From assembly GCF_014641595.1 (NCBI RefSeq), contig NZ_BMIA01000001.1, positions 2,914,426-2,978,425 on the forward strand: a DNA stretch of 64,000 nucleotides, written 5' to 3'. The DNA comes from Dyadobacter endophyticus. GTDB lineage: Bacteria > Bacteroidota > Bacteroidia > Cytophagales > Spirosomataceae. The translations under genes were made by a program, and so were the position numbers. Below are positions 42,450 to 52,313 of the stretch, piece by piece. Each line of letters begins with the position of its first letter. Within the stretch, counting starts at the first letter, position 1. The notes beneath the pieces were generated by a model. It saw nothing but the letters and a program-made list of their open reading frames with translations. It was not told where the DNA came from and did no database searches.

Positions 42450-43463
42450 CTACGAAAGCAGGTGCTTATGTTCCATCAAATAAGCCAACGCTGCTTTTAA
42501 CGCCTGTTCGGGGGGAGTCGGGTCAAAACCAAGCTCCATCCGCGCTTTGCTGATATCGAAATTCTGTTGCAGACCAGAAAACATCGCAATATCCTTTCTC
42601 GTCAGCACTGGGGCCTTTCCGCGAATCCAGGCAGAAAACTCCATCATGCCCGCAATAGCCGTCAACATAAAGCCCGGCAAGGACTTAGGAACCGACAGTC
42701 TTAATTCAGGATATATACTCGCTGAAATCCTGGTAGACTCAGTGATAGACATGCACTTTTCATTGGCCAGAATATACCTTTCACCCGTCCTGCCTTTTCT
42801 GGCTGCAAGGTAGCAGCCTTCTGCCACGTCGTTGACATCGATCCAGTTCAAAGTAATTTTTGTATCAACCGGGATTTGCTTGTTCAAGATCAGTTTCAGA
42901 ACGCCATAGGAAACGTTCAGAGGCAAGCTAGCCTCACCTCCTATCATTGCCGAGGGTAAAACTGCGACCAATTCGACTCCCAGCTCGGCCGCCAGGCGAA
43001 AAGCCAACTGCTCGCCATCATTTTTTGAATTGTAATACATATCTCCTCGTTCAGGATTGTAACCTGAGCTTTCCTTGGTCGGCAGATTTGTATAGTCAAG
43101 CGCGGCAACAGAGCTCACGTAAACAATTCGCCTGACGCCCATTTCGGCCGCCGCTTCAATCATATTGCGCGTCCCTTCCATGTTTACGTCATAGATTTCC
43201 CTTTTGGGATCCTTCGCCCATAGTTTGAACGCCGCTCCCACGGCATAAAAAACATCTACGCCATCAAGTGCCTTCAATAGCGATTGCCTATCAGTAATGT
43301 CCGCCTGATGTACTTCACAATCCAACCCTGAAAGAGAAGTAATATTGCCCAGGTTGCGAACCGTTGCCCTTACAGGAATACCCTTCTTTATTAATAGACG
43401 AACAAGGTTATTCCCTAAATGCCCGTTCGCGCCGGTAACCAGCGCCAGATTTCTTTGTCCCAT
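42450..43463 (-). CDS. Extended SDR, dihydroflavonol-4-reductase-like
   Basis: A 337-aa NAD(P)-dependent enzyme. The coenzyme loop is TGANGHLGNNLV (~8-19), DVFYAVGAAFKL is the strand before the active site, and the catalytic motif is YYNSK (YNPERGDMYYNSKNDGE) with an upstream serine (YVSSVAALD). The arginine after the first strand (RATVRNL) favours NADP. It belongs to the DFR/3-beta-HSD-like group, acting on aldehydes or ketones. It is followed by the Crp-type regulator in the same orientation, 41 bases away. Confidence 0.9.
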   Translation of the reverse strand: MGQRNLALVTGANGHLGNNLVRLLIKKGIPVRATVRNLGNITSLSGLDCEVHQADITDRQSLLKALDGVDVFYAVGAAFKLWAKDPKREIYDVNMEGTRNMIEAAAEMGVRRIVYVSSVAALDYTNLPTKESSGYNPERGDMYYNSKNDGEQLAFRLAAELGVELVAVLPSAMIGGEASLPLNVSYGVLKLILNKQIPVDTKITLNWIDVNDVAEGCYLAARKGRTGERYILANEKCMSITESTRISASIYPELRLSVPKSLPGFMLTAIAGMMEFSAWIRGKAPVLTRKDIAMFSGLQQNFDISKARMELGFDPTPPEQALKAALAYLMEHKHLLS

Positions 43464-43812
43464 TTTTGCTATCTTTTATTGATAGGACAAAGGTTATCAT
43501 CGCCAATCCAGCAGCACTTGACATTTGTTAGTTAATTCAGATCTCATCCGAGAACCTTCCATTTATTTGGTAGGGCTAGAAAGCTGCCTAAGGAAAAAGG
43601 AACACCACCACCAGTCCAAAACGACGTTCGTTCTTTCGACAACAGAGCGCTCACTCATCAAAAAAGCCCTGATTGCTGAGGCCCAACCTTAAAATTGTTG
43701 GCGCCTGGATTGCGCGCAGCCGGGAAAGCTGGAGCTTCCGAAGGCTATGCAATTCAACCCGCGTAAACAGGAATATGCGGGGCAGTCAACTGCTTTGCAT
43801 TCCAGTATTTTT
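43464..43812. other. Intergenic region without recognisable gene
   Basis: About 350 bp between the SDR start and the patatin end. It must hold the SDR-crp promoter. A minus-strand stretch near 43670-43770 (LRKLQLSRLRAIQAPTILRL) has biased composition but is not recognised. No clear terminator. Confidence 0.3.
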
Positions 43813-46416
43813 TCAATTATTAAGGCCGCACGAGTCCCTCCGCTGGGCAGCTGCCGTAGCAGACAAACGCCTGATGGCAGCTTCGTTGATCATTACTTGG
43901 CTAATCGCCTGCTCATCAAGTGCTTTGATATGTTTCGTTGTCAGGGCCCTGGTGAGCGAAATTTTCGAAGTGTCGGCATCGGGATCGAATTCCAAAACCA
44001 CCATATTTTCGTTAAACTTTTTGATCCCGTCTGACAGAAGCTGATTTGCATGACCTGTAAATGGTGCATTGATTACTCCAACAAGGGGTGCTAACAATTG
44101 AAGGCTACTTTTTTCAACCTTTGAGCGCTGCAGACTGTTCTTTATGAGTACAATTTTGAGCCGTTTCAAAACCGGGCTCTGGATAGATTCGAGATACCGT
44201 ACAACGTCCAACGCCGTCGCAAGTCCGTAATTTTCAAAGTATCCACCATCAACGAATTGATATCTGTCATTTTCGCCGATCGTTGAAGCCGCGCTAAGGA
44301 AAGGGAACAATTCAGAAAGGTTAACTGCTTCGCGATAGGTAATATCGCGTTTGGCTATGGAGTCAGAGAATGAGATATCCTGAAGTGGTTGGATGGCGTT
44401 TGAAAATAACGTAGTGTCACCTGCAACAAATGGCGACAAAACAGTCCGTCTCCCTGAATTTACCTCAAAAGTATTTACAAGATGAATTGGAATCGTATCC
44501 TGATTCCGCAGATAAAATCCCTGAAAGTCATCGGGCTCACTAATATCGACACCGAATCGAAAAGTGTTTTTAAGAAATTTCTCATTGCCGGTTCCAGCCA
44601 GTGCCTCATTAAGTGCGAAATCATATTCCTGCCGGATCCGGACATTCCGATCGCGAAATGCGGTGTAAACTTTTGAAGGTGAAAATAGCGCCTTGATCCT
44701 GTTAATCAATCCCCCAAATGCGCCTTCAAATCCGTCACCAAGTAATAGGCCAAACATGCCGCTAGAATTAAAGTTCTGCCGGTAGATGTGCTGAAGGTAG
44801 CTCAATTCCTCCTTTTCCAAAGGAGCTGCGATCCTATGTTTCAGATAATGGTAGGTGCCAGGTGAGCTCCCAGACACGGTGCTGTATAGCAACGTATTAC
44901 TCCAAAAGCCGTCTACTTTGTTATCAAGAAGCCCTAATACCCGAGCCGTAAAATAACCAGCCCTTGACCCTCCACCCATTCCGCAGACAATGTAAATATT
45001 GCTACTATCTGCCGCCTTACTATGAGATTCAATAAACTTAATGCGTCGTTCTATTGCATTCTCCAAGAGCCTTTTACTATCTACAGGTCCGAGACCTTTG
45101 CTAAACCTTTCGCAGGAAATCAGGTTCTGCGCCGAAGCTGTTTTCAATTCTCTTAAAGGCACGACGAACTGGCCAGGCGGGGTTATATTGGGAGCGACAA
45201 GAAATATGACAATGCCCAGATAGCCCAGTATTTTTTGCCATGGTTTTTCGGCCACAGCCAGGTGCCGGCAAAAATCAACGTAATTGATCAAAAAGGCGAA
45301 AACTGCCAACACGACAAACATCGTATTAATGGCAGTCATTGACGGCAGCAGAAAAAAAGTCAAATTGAAAATGCAAAGAAACCAGAAGAGCGTGTAGTAA
45401 AACTTCTTGCTCTCGGCTGCGGTTTTTGCACTGGTCAATTGGTCTACTCGTTTACGAATATCCTTTTGCTTCATATCAACACCATTCGTAAAGAAAATCA
45501 ACCTAAAGACAGTGACGCCGCTCAAAACCATGAAGCCTCCAATTATACAACTAATATACGCATCCCTATCGCGGAGATTCTCGTCGATCAGAGACACTGC
45601 TAGGAGAACCAGCGCCGAGTAAAGTAGCTCGATCAATAAAAGACGTGTAAGTAGATTGAAATAGTAATTGGGAAATACTCGGCCAACCAGCTCGCGTAGA
45701 AGAACTGTCGCATTTTCCATGGGTGCTTTGACAGTTTTCCAATTTAGAATTAAAGCATCGAAAACAGCCAAGAACAACAAAATTGCCCCATTCACACCAA
45801 TAACCTTAGAGTTTGCAACGTCCTCGTTAACGTACCTAAAAAAGAAAGCATTTGCCAGGATCAGGAAAGGGACAGTTGCCACAATGGAAAGGATCCTACA
45901 TCCCACATAAAACCGCTGAATACTACGTCGGTCGAGATTAATTCTGTTCACCCTGTCGCCGGTAAATAGAAAAAAAGGTATCGCCCAAATTGCGAGAGCT
46001 GTCAACAAAGTCAAAAAAAACAAAAAATATATCGCCAGGAGTTTCCACCACCATTCTTCACCATCCTTAATTATGTAACCTACAAAACTGATAATCAAAT
46101 CACTTCCTGCATCGATATAAAAGAACAGAATCCATAGAACCACTAACAATAAGACAGTGTACCAGTTTGATCTGAGAATTCTCCAAAACATAGGCACGAG
46201 GTATTGCCGACAGATTCGCGGCATTCCCCAATACCGCTGCATCAACTTGGTCAACCAAAAATAAAACCGAAAAAGCAGCTTCGTTTTGGCGCAAATGAGC
46301 AACACCAAACCTGCGATCAGGCACCAGAAAAGCAGTGAATTTTTCAGGGAGGACCAAAATCCGTAGCTATTGGCGAGAATTTGAGTGATGAGCTCAGCGT
46401 ATCTTAGCTTATTCAT
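43813..46416 (-). CDS. Membrane-bound patatin-like phospholipase
   Basis: An 867-aa protein from the ATG at 46416 (MNKLRYAELI). The first ~430 residues have about ten hydrophobic helices. The C-terminal half is a patatin domain: oxyanion loop GMGGGSRAG, nucleophile in VSGSSPG (G-x-S-x-G), and the Asp of the dyad in FVDGGYFENYG. So it should be a lipid acyl hydrolase placed at the membrane. A large N-terminal membrane region joined to a patatin domain is uncommon outside Bacteroidota. No partner gene is evident. Composition is slightly more A/T-rich than the stress block. Confidence 0.85.
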   Translation of the reverse strand: MNKLRYAELITQILANSYGFWSSLKNSLLFWCLIAGLVLLICAKTKLLFRFYFWLTKLMQRYWGMPRICRQYLVPMFWRILRSNWYTVLLLVVLWILFFYIDAGSDLIISFVGYIIKDGEEWWWKLLAIYFLFFLTLLTALAIWAIPFFLFTGDRVNRINLDRRSIQRFYVGCRILSIVATVPFLILANAFFFRYVNEDVANSKVIGVNGAILLFLAVFDALILNWKTVKAPMENATVLLRELVGRVFPNYYFNLLTRLLLIELLYSALVLLAVSLIDENLRDRDAYISCIIGGFMVLSGVTVFRLIFFTNGVDMKQKDIRKRVDQLTSAKTAAESKKFYYTLFWFLCIFNLTFFLLPSMTAINTMFVVLAVFAFLINYVDFCRHLAVAEKPWQKILGYLGIVIFLVAPNITPPGQFVVPLRELKTASAQNLISCERFSKGLGPVDSKRLLENAIERRIKFIESHSKAADSSNIYIVCGMGGGSRAGYFTARVLGLLDNKVDGFWSNTLLYSTVSGSSPGTYHYLKHRIAAPLEKEELSYLQHIYRQNFNSSGMFGLLLGDGFEGAFGGLINRIKALFSPSKVYTAFRDRNVRIRQEYDFALNEALAGTGNEKFLKNTFRFGVDISEPDDFQGFYLRNQDTIPIHLVNTFEVNSGRRTVLSPFVAGDTTLFSNAIQPLQDISFSDSIAKRDITYREAVNLSELFPFLSAASTIGENDRYQFVDGGYFENYGLATALDVVRYLESIQSPVLKRLKIVLIKNSLQRSKVEKSSLQLLAPLVGVINAPFTGHANQLLSDGIKKFNENMVVLEFDPDADTSKISLTRALTTKHIKALDEQAISQVMINEAAIRRLSATAAAQRRDSCGLNN

Positions 46417-46998
46417 TATCAGAGTTGGGTTGGTTTCTAGGCGAATAACCAAAAGTTACCGTTTTAGGCTCTGAAATATTACAAGGTTTCAAAAATTTGA
46501 TTAAACGGCTGCACAAGAGCACATTGCACTTAAATACTACGCCTTCCAAATGACTAACCCAGTAATCATTTCGGCGGATTATCCAGATAGTCGTATCCGG
46601 TGTGGGTGACGATCAATATTATACGCCGTTTTTTGATACTTGGTGGAAAATAAGGCGTAGCTAACCGAATGAAAATCAATTATAAATACCATTAGCGATG
46701 GTAAAAATCTAACAATAGATTGCCATATATGTATTACGTAGAGCTTTTCGTGCAAAGCGTCTAATTATCACTATGGAATTGAACACAAGGGAAATCGATA
46801 AAGAAGGCTTGATATGTTCGCAAACTATTTATTGACTTCTTTTTACGATTGAGCAATATTTTGTCAAAAATCAAGTAATTAAAGAAATACCGCACCCATC
46901 TCTTCGATTCTTTTATCCTTATGTCACGCCAGTAGCACGTGAATATTGACTTTGTCATGGATTTCCTTTTTTAGTTTAAACCATATAAAAACACTTGT
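46417..46998. other. A/T-rich intergenic region
   Basis: About 580 bp between divergent genes. A minus-strand frame ending at ~46564 (IILIVTHTGYDYLDNPPK-stop) looks like the end of a lost gene. A short hairpin, ACCAT-TAGCG-ATGGT, lies near 46688-46702. Nothing else supported. Confidence 0.3.
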
Positions 46999-48618
46999 AT
47001 GACTCCTTTTGAAGAGTATTTCACGGACAAAATTTTAACTAATCGATCAGATTTCTGGGGCGGCCCAATTGGAACACCAGCAGGACAAGCAGTGACTGGT
47101 GTGACGATCACTAATGGCAGTAAAACCATGACCATTTCTTCATCTGTAACTGGCAGTGGCGCGTACCTAAGTCGTGGTAATTTCAATACTACGATATTCC
47201 CTGACCGGACAGGTGGGGACGAAGTGTGGTTCAGGCTACTGATTTCGGACATGAACCTTGGTGTGTTTCAACAGAATTTTGCCGTTTCATTGTTTTCGGG
47301 AGGGACGAATGTGACTCCAATCGCCTCCTCAATCGTTTCCCGCACATTTTCGGCCAACCCTGCATTCATCGAGGTAATCGTTCCCTATACGCTGCAAGCG
47401 AACACGGAAAGCATGGAATTACGCCTGACAGTCCGATCGGATGCCCAGTCGGGTACCAACAGAACTATCACCTGGAGTGAACTGAATGCTTTTAATAAGA
47501 CAGATGGATATACTGTTGCAATTGACAAAGTCGAGACAGGACTTAGAAATTCAGAATACATGTATACGTTCTTTGAACGGAGTTCGGTAATGTCCAAAGC
47601 AGTTGATAACAATTCTACAGACAACGCACCACGGATACAAGATGAGATTGACAACGCAATTCAAAACGGCGGAGAACTGATTTTTCTTCAAAAAAACGCT
47701 ATTAGGGTAAATGCTGCCCTTACCGTTAACGGTCCGCTCGCCATTAAGGGCAAAAACACACAATTTCGAATTAGTAATCCCAACCCGAATAAAGAGCTGT
47801 TTACGATAACTACATCCGATAGGTTTGAGTGTAGAAGTATAGCCATTTCCCCAGTTGACACCAACGCGCAGATAACAAGTTTTCGGTTTACGGTCGCAAA
47901 CTATGATAGCATCATCGATTCTGTTTCGTTCAAAGATTTTCTACATACAAACACAAGCGCCCTTTTCCTTGATAATGTTAACGACTTTGTTTTGCAAAAT
48001 TGCAAGTTTCTTGGAGGCCCAACTGCCTTGGCTATTGGTCACGTAGCCCCAACGAACAATGTCACAGTTCGACGGTGTCGGTTCGAAAGCGCGTTCGATG
48101 GTATCTATGCAAAGTCGGCGAATAATTTGATTATAGCGGAAAACATTTTCAGGATCGCCCCACCGCTGACCCATTCTAATCGAAACATTATATTGGACCT
48201 TGCAAGCGGGACCCACGAAAATGTCAAAATTTGCGATAATCAACTTTTGTCGTTCATACAGTATTCGGTTCGAATATTTACATCAAATTCAGGACTGCTG
48301 AGAAACCTGGCAATTACCGGCAACTATTTTAAAGACCTATCAGGCTCCGGGTTTTCGGGCCCGATTAGGATAACTGGCATAGATTCTACAAACCTACCGG
48401 CTCCATTGTCTATTGATGGAGTACTGATACAAGCAAATCAAATCCTAAATAAACAAGCAGCATGCCAAATCAATGATGTTTCTAACTTAAATATTAACGG
48501 AAACAACATTATAAAGACCGGAACTTCCAGTGGCGTTGTAGCATATGCACTACTTCGCTGCCCAGACCCCAAAGTACTGTCAACCGACAATCTTATTTCA
48601 GGACAATCAGCAACTTAG
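46999..48618 (+). CDS. Right-handed parallel beta-helix protein
   Basis: A 539-aa protein. Residues ~1-170 look like a beta-sandwich (VTGVTITNGSKTMTISSSVT). Residues ~205-530 form repeated short coils with the pattern of a pectate-lyase-like beta helix: FVLQNCKFLGG, VTVRRCRFESAFDGIYAKSA, LIIAENIF, VKICDNQLL, LAITGNYF. The usual signal peptide is absent, although such proteins normally act on polysaccharides outside the cell or as phage tail spikes. Composition is A/T-richer than flanking genes, suggesting transfer. The GH29-like gene follows after 56 bases in the same direction. Confidence 0.8.
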   Translation: MTPFEEYFTDKILTNRSDFWGGPIGTPAGQAVTGVTITNGSKTMTISSSVTGSGAYLSRGNFNTTIFPDRTGGDEVWFRLLISDMNLGVFQQNFAVSLFSGGTNVTPIASSIVSRTFSANPAFIEVIVPYTLQANTESMELRLTVRSDAQSGTNRTITWSELNAFNKTDGYTVAIDKVETGLRNSEYMYTFFERSSVMSKAVDNNSTDNAPRIQDEIDNAIQNGGELIFLQKNAIRVNAALTVNGPLAIKGKNTQFRISNPNPNKELFTITTSDRFECRSIAISPVDTNAQITSFRFTVANYDSIIDSVSFKDFLHTNTSALFLDNVNDFVLQNCKFLGGPTALAIGHVAPTNNVTVRRCRFESAFDGIYAKSANNLIIAENIFRIAPPLTHSNRNIILDLASGTHENVKICDNQLLSFIQYSVRIFTSNSGLLRNLAITGNYFKDLSGSGFSGPIRITGIDSTNLPAPLSIDGVLIQANQILNKQAACQINDVSNLNINGNNIIKTGTSSGVVAYALLRCPDPKVLSTDNLISGQSAT

Positions 48619-48674
48619 ATTGTGACCCTACCCCACATTTCTAGTGTATCACAGTCATTCTAAATTGATCGACA

Positions 48675-51287
48675 ATGGCAGTTACAATCACAACAACCTC
48701 GTGTGAAACCGAGGACGACTATTTCTTAAATAAAGCAACCGCTATATATCCTGCATTTGTAGACAACCTGCCCTATGAAACCTGGACAGATTGGGTTTCT
48801 AACGCAACCATTGCGCAAACTAGCAAACCATACTTCCAATTTAAAGCAGCAGGAGGCACAACATATCAATGGGAAGTTGAACCAAATACGAACAGTGTTT
48901 TACCTCCGGGACTATCGCTATTACAAAATGGTCAGCTCTCTGGTACGCCCACCAAAGAAGGGCTTTTCGAGTTTACGCTACGCGCAACATCGGGAGCAGA
49001 TTATGATACAAAACGTTTCAAATTTAAGGTTTATCCGGAACGCTCCCGGTGGCTGCGGGACGCCCGATTTGGGGTTACCACTCACTGGGGAAGATTTACT
49101 CATCCTGCCATCCAGAATAGCCCACCGCGTGACCCGCCATTAAACGGAACGGGAACGCAACAATTCGAAGGCCGTGTGACGCAATTAAACGCAGCAAACT
49201 GGGCCCAACAGATGGAAGCTTGGGGCGCCGGTTTTATCGAATTCTCCGCAATATGGCAAGATAGTTATCGCAACTGGATATCAACTACTCCAACAAGATA
49301 TCAGCTTCATACGGAAAATCGCGACTTCGTCGATGAAATTGTCGCGGCATTCCATGCTCGTAACCTAAAGGTAATCAGCTATTTTTGTCCCGACTATCGT
49401 GGAAATCCGGCATGCGTTGATGGCACTCAAGGGTGCACTGATCCAGTAAAATTTTCATGGACTGACGCGGATTCCAACGGGAACTGGGGAACACCTAACC
49501 TTGGCTACATTACCGAACTTGTTGTAAATAAGAAAATTGACGGTCTATGGATGGACATCGGCGGAGCATCGGACATTTATGGAAATCCGCCAATCAATCC
49601 AGGATGGTTGTACTATGACAAAGTCATACCGGTAATTCGACATCATAACCCCTTTTTTATCTTCGGAGTCAATCCGGGCGTTCGTGGTAGCTTCAACACA
49701 GAGTTAAAATTTGGGGGTACCCAAGTGCTGTATCCTTACGCCGATTTTGTCATTTATGAAAGTACGCTAGACTCTTCGACAAACGCGATTATGAGCTCTG
49801 AGCAAGCTACACCATTGATGTCAAAAAAGAAAATGGCAATCTATGTCTCTAACAAAGTCACCCGCTCATGGGGTTGGGGCGCGACGACACATGAAGATCC
49901 TATTAAAGACCCTGTCTCTGTCAACGAAAACATCGGGCTAAATTGGAAGGCCGGTGCTACTGTATCTATGGGTTTACCCGTTCGGTGCGATGGACTGCTG
50001 CTAGACCCTCGGTTTCAACCAATAATGTCGGCTATTGGTAACTATGTAACTACAAACAAAGCATTTAGTGAGGACCCGCAGATTTCCCTTTTGAACAATA
50101 CTGTTACAATTACGACGAGCTTGCCGGCTAGGATATTCTACACATTGGACGGGACCGATCCTGACGAGAACTCCTCAAATGTTTACCTGAATCCGATACC
50201 CATTACCCGAAACACCATCATTAAAGTGAGAACTTTGCAGACAGGCAAAAGTCTCGGGTTCATGAAGCAGCTAGTGATCGAAGGCTATTCGACAAGCGGA
50301 CCAGTAAATTTATTGCTTGGAGAAAAACCGAACGACACATTATCCTATCAGGAAGTAACAAATCTATACAAAACTGTCGACAACAGTCGCTTCTACCGCG
50401 GCATGCAATTTACGGTTGGCAGCGCGCCGATTATCATCACAGGAATCGGACGTAGATCGGTGGGCACAAACGTAACGCGAAACGTTATCGTCAAGCGGTA
50501 CTTTGACGAATACCCTGTCTATTCCGGTAATCTGTTGCCAGACATTTCTTCAACAGGGGATTACTATTTCACTGACGTTGCCGAGATCAGGCTAGAAGCG
50601 GGAATGACATATATAATTGCTATTCAGGAACTTTCCAACGAAAAAGGTATTCCCGATGCAGACCGCAAGAAATATTACGCCAATACCTTCACAGATATTC
50701 CGTACACGCGAGACTTACGCATTATCCAGGCGTTTAATCTAAGTCCTCTCGGCGACTTTTATCCATTTCCATTAGATCACAATAACAAAATGGATACAGT
50801 TGGTCAGATTGTAAATTTGAAATATCGAGTAGTGTCAGACGAAAGAAAGTATGATCTGGCATTGGGTAAACCAGTGCGTTTTCTCAGTGGAATTGGTGGA
50901 AGTCAATTAATCCCGTCGCAATACATTCGGTATGCGATTAATGCAACAGATGGCAACCCCAATTCCTATGCGATTGCCGGCGGAGTCTATGCAAATACCG
51001 TTCGGGTTAATTTGCTTTCCCTTAATAAAATAAACAGAATAGCTTTCAGGTTCACACCGTATAACTATGCAACGGAGTTTGAAATCTACTGCTCGACCGA
51101 TGAAAACGGAAGTGACACGGTATTGATGAACCATTACGTCAATAACAAAAATTTGGACTTTCAGTTTAAATTCGACCCTGTTTTGACACAATATGTATTT
51201 TTCAAAAGTATCCTGCCAAATGCTCCCGGTCAGGAAGGTGGATCGATGGGCTTTGAAAGTATCGAAGTCTATTGCGATGGCTTATAG
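48675..51287 (+). CDS. GH29-like alpha-L-fucosidase with accessory domains, signal peptide apparently lost
   Basis: An 870-aa protein. After MAVTITTTSCETEDDYFLNK comes a putative Ig-like domain (LPPGLSLLQNGQLSGTPTKE, ~75-120), then a fucosidase-like barrel (RDARFGVTTHWGRFT, WGAGFIEFSAIWQDSY, and IDGLWMDIGG with the likely nucleophile Asp), a chitobiase-type C-terminal domain (ARIFYTLDGTDPDENSSNVY), and a terminal discoidin-like domain. The start resembles a mature lipoprotein end (SCETEDD) without the hydrophobic signal; a stop codon lies just upstream in frame. A/T-rich like its upstream neighbour. Activity on fucose is a family-level guess. Confidence 0.75.
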   Translation: MAVTITTTSCETEDDYFLNKATAIYPAFVDNLPYETWTDWVSNATIAQTSKPYFQFKAAGGTTYQWEVEPNTNSVLPPGLSLLQNGQLSGTPTKEGLFEFTLRATSGADYDTKRFKFKVYPERSRWLRDARFGVTTHWGRFTHPAIQNSPPRDPPLNGTGTQQFEGRVTQLNAANWAQQMEAWGAGFIEFSAIWQDSYRNWISTTPTRYQLHTENRDFVDEIVAAFHARNLKVISYFCPDYRGNPACVDGTQGCTDPVKFSWTDADSNGNWGTPNLGYITELVVNKKIDGLWMDIGGASDIYGNPPINPGWLYYDKVIPVIRHHNPFFIFGVNPGVRGSFNTELKFGGTQVLYPYADFVIYESTLDSSTNAIMSSEQATPLMSKKKMAIYVSNKVTRSWGWGATTHEDPIKDPVSVNENIGLNWKAGATVSMGLPVRCDGLLLDPRFQPIMSAIGNYVTTNKAFSEDPQISLLNNTVTITTSLPARIFYTLDGTDPDENSSNVYLNPIPITRNTIIKVRTLQTGKSLGFMKQLVIEGYSTSGPVNLLLGEKPNDTLSYQEVTNLYKTVDNSRFYRGMQFTVGSAPIIITGIGRRSVGTNVTRNVIVKRYFDEYPVYSGNLLPDISSTGDYYFTDVAEIRLEAGMTYIIAIQELSNEKGIPDADRKKYYANTFTDIPYTRDLRIIQAFNLSPLGDFYPFPLDHNNKMDTVGQIVNLKYRVVSDERKYDLALGKPVRFLSGIGGSQLIPSQYIRYAINATDGNPNSYAIAGGVYANTVRVNLLSLNKINRIAFRFTPYNYATEFEIYCSTDENGSDTVLMNHYVNNKNLDFQFKFDPVLTQYVFFKSILPNAPGQEGGSMGFESIEVYCDGL

Positions 51288-51516
51288 CGTCTAAGTATTC
51301 AATACTTCGTTTGCTCTTGATATGCATTGGGTAATTCGCAAAAACCAAGCCATTACCCGATAACACCCCTGTTTCCAGTTAACCTTGAACGGATCGACAG
51401 CCGTTTAAGGTTAACTGAACACGAATCGTAAACATAATGATCAACACCGCCACGGTTCTGAAGTGAGATTTTAACTGTAAGTACATCCACCAACGACGTT
51501 TAAGGATTTTGGAGTA

Positions 51517-51606
51517 ATCATCCCTTAAATTGTCGATCGGATTAGCTGCCCCTGCCCTTACGGATTGAAACCCGAGGGTAAGGCCGGTTATTATAAGCGC
51601 TACTAT
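51517..51606 (-). pseudogene. C-terminal relic of an FtsX-like ABC permease
   Basis: The minus strand reads IVALIITGLTLGFQSVRAGA then ANPIDNLRDD, which matches the end of Bacteroidota FtsX/MacB permeases (last helix, then F-Q-x-x-K/R-A-x-x-A-N-P-x-x-x-L-R-x-E). A stop lies directly upstream in frame and the frame runs on beyond the normal end. The rest of the gene is missing. Confidence 0.6.
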
Positions 51607-51815
51607 CAGCTATCCCCGCTTTCGTCCCGGCGAAATGGACAAACGTGCAATTCGGCATTTCATAAACAACTGATTTTTCGAGCGCCTTATCTTCCTTTGC
51701 TGAATGCCAGACTGGGGATAAACTTCAATAGATAAATAGCGCGCAACAAAGGTGTGGCCCCTTAGGTACCAAGAAGACCTAGGGAAATATCCTGTGTCTA
51801 TTTGTACTGTTGTTT

Positions 51816-51839
51816 AAAGCGCCTCAGAGGGCGCTTTTT
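51816..51839. terminator. Hairpin terminator
   Basis: AAAGCGCC (51816-51823) pairs with GGCGCTTT (51830-51837) over a 6-nt loop, followed by TT. The A run on the left and T run on the right allow use from either side, between the GH29-like gene (+) and GlsB (-). Confidence 0.8.
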
Positions 51840-51989
51840 CGTTTAAAAAACTTAATGCCATCAATTAGTCGTCTTTATTTACCGAATGCTAATCAATTCC
51901 TCCCGAAATATCGGGAGGATGAAACACTATATAAGTTACTCAACCTTACCTTGAATGGGGCACAGCCCTCTCCTTTGGGCCGCACCGGC

Positions 51990-52253
51990 TTACGAGACGT
52001 CCTTCCGTCTGATCAATGCAGCAATTCCCAGCACGATAGCAGCCCCTATAAATGAGGTAAGCACGCGCGAAACAAGGGATGGCAGTTTAAGAACGGTTTG
52101 CAGGTCATCGCCCAGCAGCCAGCCGCCTACAAAGCCACCCACGATCCCCAGAATTAACTGCAGCCATGATGACAATGAAAAGCGAGTAAAGAGTTTGTCT
52201 GCCAGCCAGCCAGCAAAGGCACCGATCAGGATTGAAATTAAAAGATTTGTCAT
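51990..52253 (-). CDS. GlsB/YeaQ/YmgE-family stress membrane protein
   Basis: An 87-aa protein from the ATG at 52253 (MTNLLISILIGAFAGWLADK). Three hydrophobic segments with many glycines (GIVGGFVGGWLLG) are typical of the transglycosylase-associated GlsB family, which is induced by envelope and general stress. An upstream in-frame start at 52313 would add an implausible polar tail. It is the last gene of a minus-strand run with MscS, and follows it after 60 bases. Confidence 0.9.
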   Translation of the reverse strand: MTNLLISILIGAFAGWLADKLFTRFSLSSWLQLILGIVGGFVGGWLLGDDLQTVLKLPSLVSRVLTSFIGAAIVLGIAALIRRKDVS

Positions 52254-52313
52254 GGGAGTAGTGTACATTAGTACTGAAAAAGAGCGTTTTTCTAAATAAG
52301 AATAGGGGTACAT

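Larger units (their letters stand above)
51288..51989. other. 700-bp intergenic region with gene relic and terminator
   Basis: Lies between convergent genes. It holds an FtsX-permease relic (51517-51606) and a terminator (51816-51839), both listed separately, and a perfect 8-bp hairpin CCTCCCGA-AATA-TCGGGAGG at 51899-51918 without a T run. No intact gene seen. Confidence 0.5.

Noticed and set aside
46761..46958. 65-codon minus-strand frame in an A/T-rich region
   Set aside because: Low-complexity composition; no domain or start signal.
51899..51918. Perfect 8-bp hairpin CCTCCCGA-AATA-TCGGGAGG
   Set aside because: Looked like a terminator or an element end, but it has no T run, no second copy in the window and no transposase nearby.
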